Assembly (NCBI GenBank): GCA_020633295.1
Contig: JACKDW010000018.1
Span: 62,001-126,000 of the forward strand
Source: Myxococcales bacterium
GTDB lineage: Bacteria > Myxococcota_A > Polyangia > Nannocystales > Nannocystaceae
Reading direction: 5' to 3'
DNA length: 64,000 nt
Part shown: piece by piece, positions 47,919 through 57,900 of the stretch
Layout: each line of letters begins with the position of its first letter
Numbering within the stretch: position 1 is the first letter of the stretch
Position numbers and translations under genes: made by a program
The notes under the pieces: model-generated
Told to the model about the DNA's origin: nothing
Databases searched by the model: none
What the model saw: only the letters and a program-made list of their open reading frames with translations

Positions 47919-50865
47919 ATGACCACGCCGACCCTCAGCCCGAAGCCCGACGCGCGCCGTGAGCCGCCGTCGCGCGAGCCCTCGACGACGACGCGCGCGC
48001 GCCGGTGAACGAGCTCGCGGCGCTCGAGCGCGCGGCTCAGTCGGCGCTCGTCGAGCTGCTGCGCGGCGTCGAGGAGGACGTCGCCCAGGGGACGTCGACG
48101 TGGTGTACGCGCGCGCTCGACGAGGGCGCGGGGGACTTGTGCACGCGGCCCTGCTGACGACCGTGCTGCGGCTCGCGTTCCTGCTCTGCGCCGAGCAGCG
48201 CGGGCTGCTCGGCGTCGACGCCGGGGCTCGAGCGGCGCGCTCGGGAGGCGCTCGGGTCGCTGCGCGACGCGCTGACGAGGCCTGAGGCGCGGGACGCCCA
48301 CGGCCTCACGGGCGCCGCGCGCGCGCGCGCGCGCGCGCGTTCCTGGCGCGGCGCGCTGGGGCGCGACGCTCGAGGTCGAGCGCCTCGGCGGGCTGTACGA
48401 GGCATTGATGGCCCGCCGCGTCGAGCGGCTGCGCGAGCGCAGCGTGTGCCTGCGACCCCACGGGATCTGGGTGTCGGCCAGCGCGGCGCGCGGGCCGTCG
48501 GTGATGGGCCTCTCGCGCGCGCAGCGACGTCAGCTCGAGCGTGATCTGTCCGCCGCGACAGGTCCCAAGCAGCGCCTCGCGGCGCTCGAGCGCCTCGCCG
48601 TCCTGGCGCGCGCGGCCGCGGGCGCCAGGCGCCTCGTGCTGCAGCCCAGCGGCGCGCGGCGGCGGACCAGCGCCCACTACACGCCGCGCGCGCTCTCCGG
48701 AGCCGGTGGTCGAGCGCGCGCTCGCGCCGCTGCTGCAGGCGCCTCGGCCCGTCGCCGTCGGCCGACGCGCTGCTCTCGCTGCGGATCTGCGATCCCGCCA
48801 TGGGCTCCGGCGCGTTCCTGCTCGCGGCCTGTCGCGCGCTCGGGGGGCACGTCGCGCGGGCGTGGGCGCGTGAGCGCGTCGGCTCCCCCGAGACGCTCGA
48901 GCGCCGCGCGAGGCGGGCGGTCGCGCGTCGCTGTCTCTACGGCGTCGACAAGAACCCGGCCGCGGTCGAGCTGGCGAGGCTGTCGTTGTGGCTCGAGACG
49001 GCCGCGCCCGGCGAGCCGCTCGCGCTCCACGATCACGCGCTGCGCTGCGGCGACTCCCTCGTCGGTCTGGGGCGCGCGCAGCTGCGGCGCCTCCACTGGG
49101 ACATCGGCGCGGACGACGAGGTCGCCGGCGTGTCCGCGCACGCGCGCGACGCCGCGATCGCGGCCGTCGCCGCGGCGCTCGACCGCAGCGTGACCGGCGA
49201 GCCCGACGCGCGCGCGCGGGCCAGGCTCCAGCTCCGGCTCGCCGCCGACGTCGTGACGGGGTCTTCTTCTCAGGCGGCTCCGCGGCCCAGCGGGCGGGCG
49301 CGCGTCGGCGGTCGCTCGCGGGCGTCGCCGCGTGGCTGCGCTCGGGCGCCGACGAGCCGCCGCGGGCGCTCGCGCGGCTCGCCGCGGGCGGGCGGGCGCG
49401 CGGCGCGTTTCACTGGCCGCTCGAATTTCCGGACCTGTTTCTTCGGGAAGGCACTTGCGGCTTCGACGTGGTCATCGGCAACCCGCCCTTCGCCGGCAAG
49501 AACGGGGTGATCGCCGCGGGCGGGCGGGCGCTGATCGACTGGCTCAAGGCGATCCACCCCGGGACTCACGGCAACGCGGACCTCTCGGCCCACTTCCTGC
49601 GGCGCGCGGCGACGCTGCTGCGCGGCCACGGCACGCTGGGGCTCATCACGACGAACACGATCTGCCAGGGCGACACGCGCGACACGGGGCTCAAGGCGCT
49701 CGCGCGGGCCGGCGCCGAGATCTACGACGCGACGCGCACGCGCGAGTGGCCCGGCGACGCCTCGGTCTCCGTCGCGGTCGTCCACGCCGCGCTCGGCGAC
49801 GCGCGCGACGGCGTCGCCGAGCGGCGGCTCGACGGGCGCGCGGCGCCGGTGATCAACAGCCGCCTGCGCCCGACGCCGGAGCGGCCCGACCCCGCGCGCC
49901 TGCGCGAGAACGCCGGCGGCTGCTTTCAGGGCAGCATCGTGCTCGGCGAGGGCTTCACGCTGACGCCCGCCGAGCGCGACGCGCTCGTCGCCCTCGATCC
50001 CCGCAACGCCGCGAGGATCCAGCCCTACATCGGCGGCGAGGAGCTCAACTCGAGCCCGACGCTCGAGTTCCGCCGCTACGTGATCAACTTCGGAGACATG
50101 TCTCTCGAGCAAGCCGGGCGCTGGCCCGCGCTGCTCGAGCGCGTGCGCGCGCGGGTCAAGCCCGAGCGCGATCGCTGCGGCCACTCGACGGCGCGCTGGT
50201 GGCACTTCGAGCGCCTGCGCCCGGCGGTCTACGCGGCCATCTCCGGGCTGCCGCGCTGCCTCGTCAACTCGCAGGTCTCCAAGCACCTCGTGTACGCCTT
50301 CCAGCCCACCGATCGGGTGTTCGCGCACACGCTCTACGTCTACCCCGAGAGCTCCTACGCCGCGTTCGCGCTGCTGCAGTCGCGGGTGCACGCGCGCTGG
50401 GCCTGGCGGCTGTGCTCGTCGATGCGCAACGCCGGGCTGCGCTACACGAAGGCGGCCTGCTTCGAGCGCTTCCCGTTCCCCGAGCCCGCCGCGCTGGGGC
50501 CCGACGAGCCGCTAGGGCGCGTGGGCGCGGCGCTCTACGAGGCGCGCGCGCGCTTCATGCGAGAGACCGGCGTCGGCCTCACGCGCACCTACAACGCGGT
50601 CACCGATCCCGGCGACGCGCGCCCCAGCGTGCGGCGGCTGCGGGCGCTGCACCGCGAGCTCGATCGCGTCACGCTCGCGGCCTACGGCTGGTCGGACCTG
50701 CGGCCCCCGCCGCTGCCGCGCCCGCAGACATCGGGGGAGCGCGCGACCTGGGAGGCGTTCGACGACGGCGTGCTCGATCGCCTGTTCGCGCTCAACGCGG
50801 CGCGCGCCCGCCGTGAGCGCGAGGCGGACGTCGATGATGACTCGGCCGCGGCGCGCGTGCGCTGA
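47919..50865 (+). pseudogene. Broken Eco57I-like (type IIG/BREX-type) DNA methyltransferase gene
   Basis: Pieces of one long methyltransferase are readable in at least five frame segments. In order: a start-like MTTPTLSPKPDARRE at 47919; ALVELLRGVEEDVAQ; LLTTVLRLAFLLCAEQRGLL; GLYEALMARRVERLRERSVCLRPHGIW; ...AHYTPRALS. Then in the next frame the SAM motif DPAMGSGAFLLAACR and GVDKNPAAVELARLSLWLE (48790-49260); then ...GGSAAQRAG... into the long last part with the catalytic motif IV FDVVIGNPPFAGKNG, ending at 50865. The target-recognition half (about 49700-50865) is intact. Indels cluster in GC runs, including a (GC)12 run. The original would have been about 950 residues. No separate restriction gene is beside it. 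Whether this is a real wreck or sequence error needs reads. Confidence 0.75.
48316..48339. repeat. (GC)12 dinucleotide run
   Basis: Twelve GC units inside the broken methyltransferase gene, at one of its frame changes. It is a likely slippage or sequencing-error site. Confidence 0.85.
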
Positions 50866-50931
50866 CGATCGCGGGCGGCGCCGCGTCGAAGCTCGCACAG
50901 CGGGCGCCCGCTGGGAAGCGCGGCGCGTCGC

Positions 50932-50960
50932 TTGAGACGCGTCGGGGCGCCGCCTATCGT
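50932..50960 (+). promoter_or_regulatory. Promoter TTGAGA-N17-TATCGT for a leaderless mRNA
   Basis: TTGAGA (50932-50937), 17-base spacer, TATCGT (50955-50960), then six bases to the ATG at 50967. This is the best-formed promoter in the window. Confidence 0.7.
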
Positions 50961-50966
50961 GCGCCC

Positions 50967-51674
50967 ATGGATCAACGCGAGATCTATCGTCGTCACGCGG
51001 CGCGCTACCACGAGCTCGTGCTCGCCGAGGACCGCGATCGCAACCTCCCGCAGGCGCTCGGGCGCCTGACCGCGCTCGCCGGTCGTCGCGTCGTCGAGCT
51101 CGGCGCCGGCACCGGGCGCGTGACGCAGCTCCTGCTCGACGCCGGCGCGCGCGTGTGGGCGACCGAGCGCGAGCCGGCGATGATCGAGGTCGCGCGGCGC
51201 GAGCTCCGGGTCCGCGCGCCCGATCAGCTCACGCTCATCCGCGCGGACGCGGGCGCGCTGCCGCTCCCGGACGGCGCCGTCGAGCTCGCGGTCGCCGGCT
51301 GGGTGTTCGGGCATCTGCGCCTGTGGCTGCCCGACGACTGGCGCGCGGCCATCGGCGCGGCGATCCGCGACGTCCAGCGCGTGCTGAGCCCCGACGGCGA
51401 GCTGATCATCATCGAGACGCTGGGCACCGGGCGCGAGACGCCGGCGCCGCCGAGCCCCGCGCTCGCCGAGTACTACACGTGGCTCGAAGAGCAGGTCGGA
51501 CTCGAGCGCTCGACGCTGCGCACGGACTACGAGTTCGCCGACGCGAGTGAGGCCGCCGAGGTGCTCGGCTTCTTCTTCGGCCCCGAGCTGGCCGCGCGCG
51601 TGCAGGCGCGAGGGGACGCGCGCGTGCCCGAGTGCACCGGCATCTGGCACGGGCGCCCGCGCCTGTCCGCGTAA
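50967..51674 (+). CDS. Class I SAM-dependent methyltransferase
   Basis: 235 residues. The Rossmann methyltransferase motifs are complete: VVELGAGTGRVTQLLLDAGA (SAM glycine loop), TEREPAMIEVARRE (acidic strand 2), LIRADAGALPLPDGAVELAVAGWVFGHL (motifs III-IV), and ELIIIETLGTG. It belongs to the small-molecule methyltransferase type (Methyltransf_11/25-like). The substrate is unknown. It begins just after the broken DNA methyltransferase gene but is an independent gene with its own leaderless promoter. Confidence 0.88.
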   Translation: MDQREIYRRHAARYHELVLAEDRDRNLPQALGRLTALAGRRVVELGAGTGRVTQLLLDAGARVWATEREPAMIEVARRELRVRAPDQLTLIRADAGALPLPDGAVELAVAGWVFGHLRLWLPDDWRAAIGAAIRDVQRVLSPDGELIIIETLGTGRETPAPPSPALAEYYTWLEEQVGLERSTLRTDYEFADASEAAEVLGFFFGPELAARVQARGDARVPECTGIWHGRPRLSA

Positions 51675-51676
51675 AA

Positions 51677-51706
51677 TTGTGCGCCGGCGCGCGCGCGCGG
51701 TACGGT
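51677..51706 (+). promoter_or_regulatory. Promoter TTGTGC-N18-TACGGT for a leaderless mRNA
   Basis: TTGTGC (51677-51682) and TACGGT (51701-51706), 18 bases apart, six bases before the ATG at 51713. The promoter lies three bases after the stop codon of the methyltransferase gene. Confidence 0.62.
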
Positions 51707-51712
51707 GGCGTG

Positions 51713-52084
51713 ATGAGCGATGGGCCCGAGGAGCTGACCGACGCGCAGATCGAGGAGCTACGGCAGGACCTCCTGCGCCTGCGCGCGCGCCTGACAGCGC
51801 AGCTCGAGCGCGCCGAGGAGTCGGCGGCGACCGTCGAGCTCGATCAGCCGATCGGCAGGCTCTCGCGCGTGGACGCGCTCGCGCAGCAGCAGGTCGCCAA
51901 GGCCGGGGTCAAGGCGACGCGTCGTCGGCTCGCGCAGATCAAGTCCGCGCTCGCGCGCATCGCCGAGGGCGAGTACGGCTACTGCCTGCGGACCGGCGAG
52001 CCCATCGGCTATCGCCGCCTCAAGGTCCGCCCCGAGACCCCGCTGTCGATCGAGGGGCAGGCCGCGCTCGAGCGCAGGCGCTAG
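51713..52084 (+). CDS. DksA/TraR-like regulator lacking most zinc ligands
   Basis: 123 residues. The N-terminal coiled coil is long (LTDAQIEELRQDLLRLRARLTAQLERAEE). The tip has SRVDALAQQQVAKAG, close to the D-x-x-D-x-A tip motif of DksA. The zinc-finger part keeps GEYGYC(91)LRTGEPIGYRRL, but the second Cys is Thr94, and the last CxxC pair of normal DksA is absent: the protein ends in ...GQAALERRR. The zinc site should not form, as in some known Cys-poor DksA paralogues that replace DksA in zinc limitation. It should bind RNA polymerase's secondary channel. Start supported by TACGGT six bases upstream. Confidence 0.84.
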   Translation: MSDGPEELTDAQIEELRQDLLRLRARLTAQLERAEESAATVELDQPIGRLSRVDALAQQQVAKAGVKATRRRLAQIKSALARIAEGEYGYCLRTGEPIGYRRLKVRPETPLSIEGQAALERRR

Positions 52085-52297
52085 CGCGCTCGAGTCGCGC
52101 CCGGCGACGGCGCACGCCGTCGTCATGATCGGCGGCCCGAGCGTCTGCCGCGGCCTCGCGTTCGCCGCTCGAGCTCGAGGTCATCGCCTCGCCGCCGGCG
52201 GGATACACCCGACGTTCAACCGCAGCGTCGGTGCGCCGCTGCGCAGGTGTGCAGCGGCGCGCCGCGTGTAGCTACACCGAAGCTCGCGAAATCGCGC

Positions 52298-52303
52298 TAG
52301 CAT
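52298..52303 (+). promoter_or_regulatory. -10 box TAGCAT placed for a leaderless mRNA
   Basis: TAGCAT ends exactly six bases before the ATG at 52310. A GC-rich -35 region with no clear match. Confidence 0.45.
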
Positions 52304-52309
52304 CCGGGC

Positions 52310-53344
52310 ATGCGAAAGATGTCTTGCTGGGTGTTGGCGGCTGCGGTCGGTCTGGCGTGCAACGGTGGCGACGAGGCGACGAGCACCACCGCGTCCACGG
52401 ACTCCAACACGGGCACCTCCGACGCGAGCGTCGGCTCCGACGCAGCCACCTCGGGCGCGCAGACCGGTGGGAGCACGGGCGGCACGGGGGGCAGCAGCAC
52501 GGGCGGCGACCCGTCGGGCGATCCGTCGGGCGATCCATCCGGCGATCCATCCGGCGATCCGTCGGGTGATCCGTCGGGCCCGAGCTCGACCGGCGACGCG
52601 ACGGTCGGCACGACCGACGTCGGCTCGACGGGCGACGGCACGAGCACCGGCGACGAGACGACCGGGATGATCGATCCCACGATGGAGACCGGCGAGTCGA
52701 CGGACGGCTCGACGGGCGGGTCGTCAGGCGGGTCGTCCGGCGGCTGCGAGGAGCTGCCCTGGTACCCCGACAACGACAACGACGGCTACGGCGCGGGCGA
52801 GCCCGAGTACGCGTGCGAGCAGCCCGCCGGCTACGTCGACCAGGACGGCGACTGCAACGACGACAACGAGTTCGCCAACCCCGGCGTGGACGAGAAGTGC
52901 GACGGCATGGACAACGACTGCGACTCCTACGTCGACGAGGGCTCGCCGATGAACGGCTTCTGCGACGGCTGCGACTTCGCGATCTGGGACCAGGAGCCCG
53001 ACACCGTGTACGCGCGCTGCTCGAGCGGCTCCTGGTTCGCCGCGCGCGGCCACTGCCAGAGCCTCGGCGGCGATCTGGCGACGCTCAAGAGCGGGGCCGA
53101 GAACGCGTTCGCGCACGCCATGCTCAACAACGAGAGCGCGTGGATGGGCCTCGAGGACCAGGCCGTCGAGGGCGACTTTAACTGGGTCGACGGCACCGAC
53201 CTCGGCTGGAGCAACTGGGACACCTTCCAGCCCGACAACGCGATCCTCGGCAACGAGGACTGCGCCGAGATGCGCACCAACAGCAAGTGGAACGATCTCC
53301 CGTGCCAGAACGTGATCGACTTCTTCTGCGAGCACCCGCTGTAG
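52310..53344 (+). CDS. Lipoprotein with MopE-type metal motif and C-type lectin domain
   Basis: 344 residues. Lipoprotein signal (lipobox GLAC). Linker of about 125 residues rich in Ser, Thr, Gly and Asp, including six GDPS tetrads and STGG tracts. At about 140-195 is the MopE/thrombospondin-3-like metal-binding repeat: DNDNDGYGAGEPEYAC, DQDGDCNDDNEFANPGVDEKCDG, MDNDCDSYVDEG. The C-terminal 110 residues form a C-type lectin fold: SSGSWFAARGHCQSLGGDLATLKSGAENAF, W-M-G-L-E-D, WVDGTDLGWSNWDTFQPDN, EDCAEMR, WNDLPCQNVIDFFCE. The lectin part has the usual disulfide Cys and the WND triplet, so it may bind carbohydrate with calcium. It should be at the cell surface. Confidence 0.88.
   Translation: MRKMSCWVLAAAVGLACNGGDEATSTTASTDSNTGTSDASVGSDAATSGAQTGGSTGGTGGSSTGGDPSGDPSGDPSGDPSGDPSGDPSGPSSTGDATVGTTDVGSTGDGTSTGDETTGMIDPTMETGESTDGSTGGSSGGSSGGCEELPWYPDNDNDGYGAGEPEYACEQPAGYVDQDGDCNDDNEFANPGVDEKCDGMDNDCDSYVDEGSPMNGFCDGCDFAIWDQEPDTVYARCSSGSWFAARGHCQSLGGDLATLKSGAENAFAHAMLNNESAWMGLEDQAVEGDFNWVDGTDLGWSNWDTFQPDNAILGNEDCAEMRTNSKWNDLPCQNVIDFFCEHPL
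52505..52576 (+). repeat. 12-bp repeat encoding (Gly-Asp-Pro-Ser)6
   Basis: Six exact or near copies of ggcgatccgtcg within the lectin lipoprotein gene. They encode a flexible linker and may change in copy number. Confidence 0.9.
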
Positions 53345-53443
53345 CCCGAACACGGGCGCGTTGATCCGCTCGGCCCGCACGCGCCGCGCGTGCGACAGCG
53401 ACGACGCCGTCCGACGCGACTTCGTCCTGGCGTCGCGACCAGG

Positions 53444-54473
53444 TTACGGCCAGACGACCTTGATCGGCGCGGAGCGCTCGGAGACGTTGGTGACGTCCGG
53501 CAGGCGCGCGAGCGCGCTGACCATGAAGTAGAGCGTCTGCCCCGACTTCGGCGTCCAGCCCGAGTTCACGTCGAAGGGCGCCTGCTTGATGTGATCGCCG
53601 GCGACCGCGTAGGCGAACTTGCAGGTCTGATCTGGGCGCAACCACTCCCACGTCGCGCCGTACCACGCGCCGTCCTCGTAGATGAACACCCACGGGTTGC
53701 CGACGACGGCGCCGTCCCCCTCGTCCTTCTCCGGCCACACGAACACGCCCTCGTCCTGGCTCCCGTGGTTGAGGCAGACGAGCTCGCCCTCGAAGGTCAC
53801 CGACTCGAGCGTCATCGTCACCGGCCAGCTCGAGACGTCGGTGTGCAGCCAGATCACCTCCTCGAGCGCGAGCGGCGGGGGCTCGAGCGCCTCGCAGCTG
53901 ACGACGAGCGTGGTCGCGGCCTGCTCGCCGAACCAGGTCACGTACTCGTGGACCATCCGCCAGTCGCTCGTGTAGGCGCCCGGCTCGTCCGGCGCCTGCA
54001 GCTCCAGCTCGAACACGAACTCGCCCCCCGGCGGCACCGAGGCGCCCTCGGGCAGCCAGACGCGCGTCTCGGGCGTCAGCGGATCCTCGTCGTCGACCGC
54101 GCCGAGCTTGTAGAGCGCGTCTCGGGTCCAGGTGGCGGCGCCCGTGTTCTCGACGGTGACGGTGGCGACGATCGACTCGCCGCAGCCGGCCGCCTCCGGG
54201 AGCGTGTGCCCGACGATCGCGGCGGCGTCGAGCGGCGCCTCCGGGCCGCCGCTGGTCCCGGGCGCGTCGCTCGTGCTCGCGCCGCTGCTCCCGTCGCCGC
54301 TCGGCGTGCCGGTCTCCGCGGGCGCGCCGCTCGACGTCGACGCGTCGCCGGTCCCCGTCGTGTCCGCCGCGCTCGTGATCATCGCCGCGGCGTCGGTCGT
54401 CGCGCGCCCCTGGCTCGCCGCCGCACGCCAGGATCGCGGTCAACAGCAGCAGGAGCGCGGCGCGGGCGGGCAT
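53444..54473 (-). CDS. Lipoprotein with NBR1-type Ig-like domain, one frameshift
   Basis: About 342 residues when read across a frame change at about 54401-54410 in a CGCGCGCCCC run. The first part (ATG 54473) is a clear signal peptide with lipobox ILAC and then GGEPGA; the second part, in the frame to the stop at 53444, starts TTDAAAMITSAADTTGTG. After a Thr/Ser/Gly linker comes an NBR1 'next-to-BRCA1' Ig-like domain: GCGESIVATVTVENTGAATWTRD, LGAVDDEDPLTPETRVWLPEG, PPGGEFVFELELQAPDEPGAYTSDWRMVHE. The C-terminal half (about 160 aa) is a beta-rich domain with WLHTDVSSWPVT and an aromatic loop, so it may bind sugars or peptides. TATAGT lies eight bases upstream of the ATG. Confidence 0.74.
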
Positions 54474-54904
54474 GGTCGGTGACTATACAACGACCAGCGG
54501 CGCGCGCGGGGCCGCGTCCCGGCGGCTCCGCGGTCGGCGGGCGCGATCTGGCGCCGCGCGGGGCCTCGCGCCCCCGCAGCGTCGGGCGCGGTCCGCAGTC
54601 GCGCCGCGCTGCGGGGGACCCGCAGCGCGACGGCTCGGGCGGCAGCTCGCGAGGCGCGGTCGCGCGCGTGGCTCGGCGGCCGGCGGTCGAGGGCGGGTGT
54701 ACGCGGTTCTCCACCCCGCGCGCCCGTCATCAATGTCCGAATGCTCAGGTTTATGAATACCTGTATATGAGGACATGATGACGAGCGCGCCGCAGCGCGC
54801 GGGCGGGCGTCGTCGAATTCTCCGCGCGCGCGCGGCTGGACGCGAGTTCCAATTCTCGCGAACTCGTGGGCACAATCAGCGGGCACGTCGTCTGCGGTCG
54901 CGCG
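54474..54904. other. 431-base regulatory region upstream of the giant kinase
   Basis: Divergent from the lipoprotein gene, no gene in it. It holds the -10 box of the lipoprotein and the nested dyad at 54733-54776. Confidence 0.55.
54733..54776. promoter_or_regulatory. Nested co-axial dyad element
   Basis: Outer arms ATGTCC / GGACAT and inner arms CAGGT / ACCTG share the same axis (54754.5). The element is AT-rich (with TTATGAAT at its centre) in a very GC-rich gap, about 130 bases before the kinase gene start. It is a likely binding site for a dimeric or tetrameric regulator. Confidence 0.6.
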
Positions 54905-57900
54905 ATGGTTCTGTCCAGCTACACCCCGAGCCCGGAGCAGGAGGGGCTGCGCCACTACGCGCTCGGCGATCGCCTGCACGAGAGCGAGGAGGCGATCCTG
55001 TTCCGCGGCGTCGACTGCCGCGACGGGCGCAAGGTCGTGGTCAAGCTGCCGAAGGCGAGCACGCCGACGCCGCGGACGCTGGCGAAGCTGCGGCACGAGT
55101 ACTCGCTCACGCGCGAGCTCTCGCTCGCCTCGGTCGTGCGCGCCCACGCGCTCGAGCGCTACGGCGGCGGGCTCGCGCTCGTGCTCGAGGACTTCGGCGG
55201 CGCGCCGCTGAGCAGGCTGATGCGCTCGCGCGCGCTCAGCCTGCGCGAGCGCGTCAGCATCGGCGTCGCGCTCGCGCGCGCGCTCGAGGGGCTGCACCGG
55301 CACAACATCATCCACAAGGACGTGAAGCCGCAGAACGTGCTCGTCCACCCGGAGACGGGCGTCGTCAAGCTGATCGACTTCGGCATCGCCACGCGCCTGA
55401 CCCAGGAGCACAGCGGCGCGCTCAGCGTGAACGCGCTCGAGGGCACGCTCGCGTACATCTCGCCGGAGCAGACGGGTCGAGTCAACCGCGTCGTCGACCA
55501 CCGCTCGGACCTCTACTCCCTCGGCGCGACGCTCTACGAGCTGTTCAGCGGCATCCTGCCGTTCGCCTCGCTCGACGCGCTCGAGCTCGTGCACAGCCAC
55601 ATCGCGCGGCGCCCGGTGCCGCCCCACGAGCGCGACTCGAAGATCCCGCTCGCGCTCTCCAACATCGTCATGAAGCTGCTCGCGAAGGCGGCCGAGGAGC
55701 GCTACCAGAGCGCGCGCGGCGTGGCGGCCGACCTCGCGCGCGTCTACAACGAGCTCGAGGCCGGCGGCGCGCTCGAGCCGTTCAAGCTGGCGACCGAGGA
55801 CCGCCTCGACGTGCTCCGCTTCCCGCAGCGCCTGTACGGGCGCGAGCGCGAGTTCTCCGAGCTCGTGCACGCGTTCTCGCGCTCGCGCGCGGGCGAGACC
55901 CAGCTCGTGCTGATCCGCGGCTACTCGGGGGTCGGCAAGACGGCGCTGGTCCAGGAGCTGCGCGGCGTCGTCTCCGGGCACCGCGGGCAGCTCGTCTCCG
56001 GCAAGTTCGATCAGCGCGGCCTCGGCTCGGCGTACGAGCCCGTGGCGAGCGCGCTGCGTGAGCTGCTGCGGCGCCTGCTCGGCGAGCCCGAGGAGACGCT
56101 GCGCCGCTGGCGGTCCGCGCTCACGGCGGCCGTCGGCGCGAACGGGCAGGTGATCGCCGACATCGTCCCCGAGCTCACGCTGCTGCTCGGGCGGCAGCAG
56201 GAGGTGCCGTCGCTGGGCCCGGTCGAGACGCAGAACCGCTTCACGCTGGTGTTTCAGAACTTCCTGCGCGTGTTCGCGACCGCCGCGCACCCGCTCGTGC
56301 TGTTCATCGACGACCTGCAGTGGTCCGATCCTGCGTCGCGCAAGCTGCTGCAGCTCGTGCTCAAGGGCCCCGACAGCGGCCACCTGCTCGTGATCGGGGC
56401 CTACCGCGACAACGAGGTCGAGCCGGGTCACCCGCTGCGCGCGTGGATCGACGCCGCGCGCCGCTCCGGCGCGCCGGTCGTCGAGCTCGAGCTGTCGGCG
56501 CTCGGGCGCGGCGAGGTCGAGCGCCTGCTCGCGGACACCTTCGCGCGCGAGCCCAAGGACATCACCTCGCTCACCTCGCTCGTGCACGAGAAGACCGGCG
56601 GCAACCCGTTCTTCACGCGGCAGTTCCTGCAGACGCTCTACGAGGACGGCGCGCTGTGGTTCGACGCGGCGAAGGGGCGCTGGACGTGGGACGTCGGCCG
56701 CGCGCGCGAGGCGGTCGTCACCGACAACGTCGTCGACTTCATGCTCGGCAAGCTCGGGCGCCTGCGCGAGGAGACGCGCCGCGTGCTGCGGCTCGCCGCG
56801 TGCGTCGGCGGCCGCTTTGACCAGCGCACGCTGACGACGGTCGCCGGGCTCGCGCCGACGCGCGTCTCGGCGGCGCTGTGGGAGGCGCTGCGCGAGGGGC
56901 TCGTCGTGCCGCTCGACCCGGAGTACCGCCTGCACGAGGCGTCCGGCGGCGCCGAGGCGCTCGGCCTCTCGGTCTCGTACCGCTTCCTCCACGACCGCGT
57001 GCAGCAGACCGCGTACTCGACGATGGACGCCGAGCAGCGCGAGCGCGCCCACCTCCGGATCGGCCGCCTGCTGCTCTCGTCGGCCGAGGACGACGCGGCC
57101 CGCGGACACGCGCTCGAGCACCTCAACCTCAGCGCCGCCGCGATCGAGGATCCCGCCGAGCGCCGCGCGCTCGCCGAGATGAACCACCACGCGGGGCTGC
57201 GGGCCAAGGCCGCGACGGCCTACGAGCCCGCGGCGGATCTGCTCGCGGCCGGCATCCGCCTGCTCGCCGGCGGCGGGTGGCAGGAGGCGCCGGCGCTCGC
57301 GTTCTCGCTGCACATCGAGCGCGTCGAGTGCGAGTTCCTCAGCGGGCGCTTCGACGTCGCCGAGTCGCTGTTCGGCGAGCTGCTCGAGCGCACGCGCTCG
57401 CCGATCGAGCGCGCGCAGGTGCACAACCTCCGCATCGTCCTCTACAGCACGCTCGGGAAGTTCGCGGACGCGGTCGCGGCCGGGCGCGAGGGCCTCGCGC
57501 TGTTCGCCATCGAGCTGACCGACGACCCCGCGGTGCTCGCGGTCGAGTTCGGCGAGGTCGAGCGCCAGCTCGAGGGCCGCGAGATCCGCTCGCTGGTCGA
57601 GCTGCCGGAGATGGAGGACCCCGCGGCCGAGGCGGTGCTGCGCCTGCTCATGCACCTCGCGCCGCCGACCTTCTTCGTCGCGCCCTCGCTGTTCCCGATC
57701 GTCGCGTCGAAGCCGGTCAACATCAGCCTCGCCTGCGGCAACTCCTCGATCTCGGCCTACGGCTACATGATGTACGCGATGGTGCTGGCCGCGATGGTCG
57801 GCGACTACGAGCGCGCCCACGCGTTCGGCACGCTCGCGCTCGACATCACCGAGCGCCGCGGCAGCGCCGAGCTCGCGGGCATGCTGCCCGTGACCTTCGC

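Noticed and set aside
52505..52576. Short regular repeat, CRISPR-like at first sight
   Set aside because: It is a 12-bp coding repeat (Gly-Asp-Pro-Ser) inside a lipoprotein.
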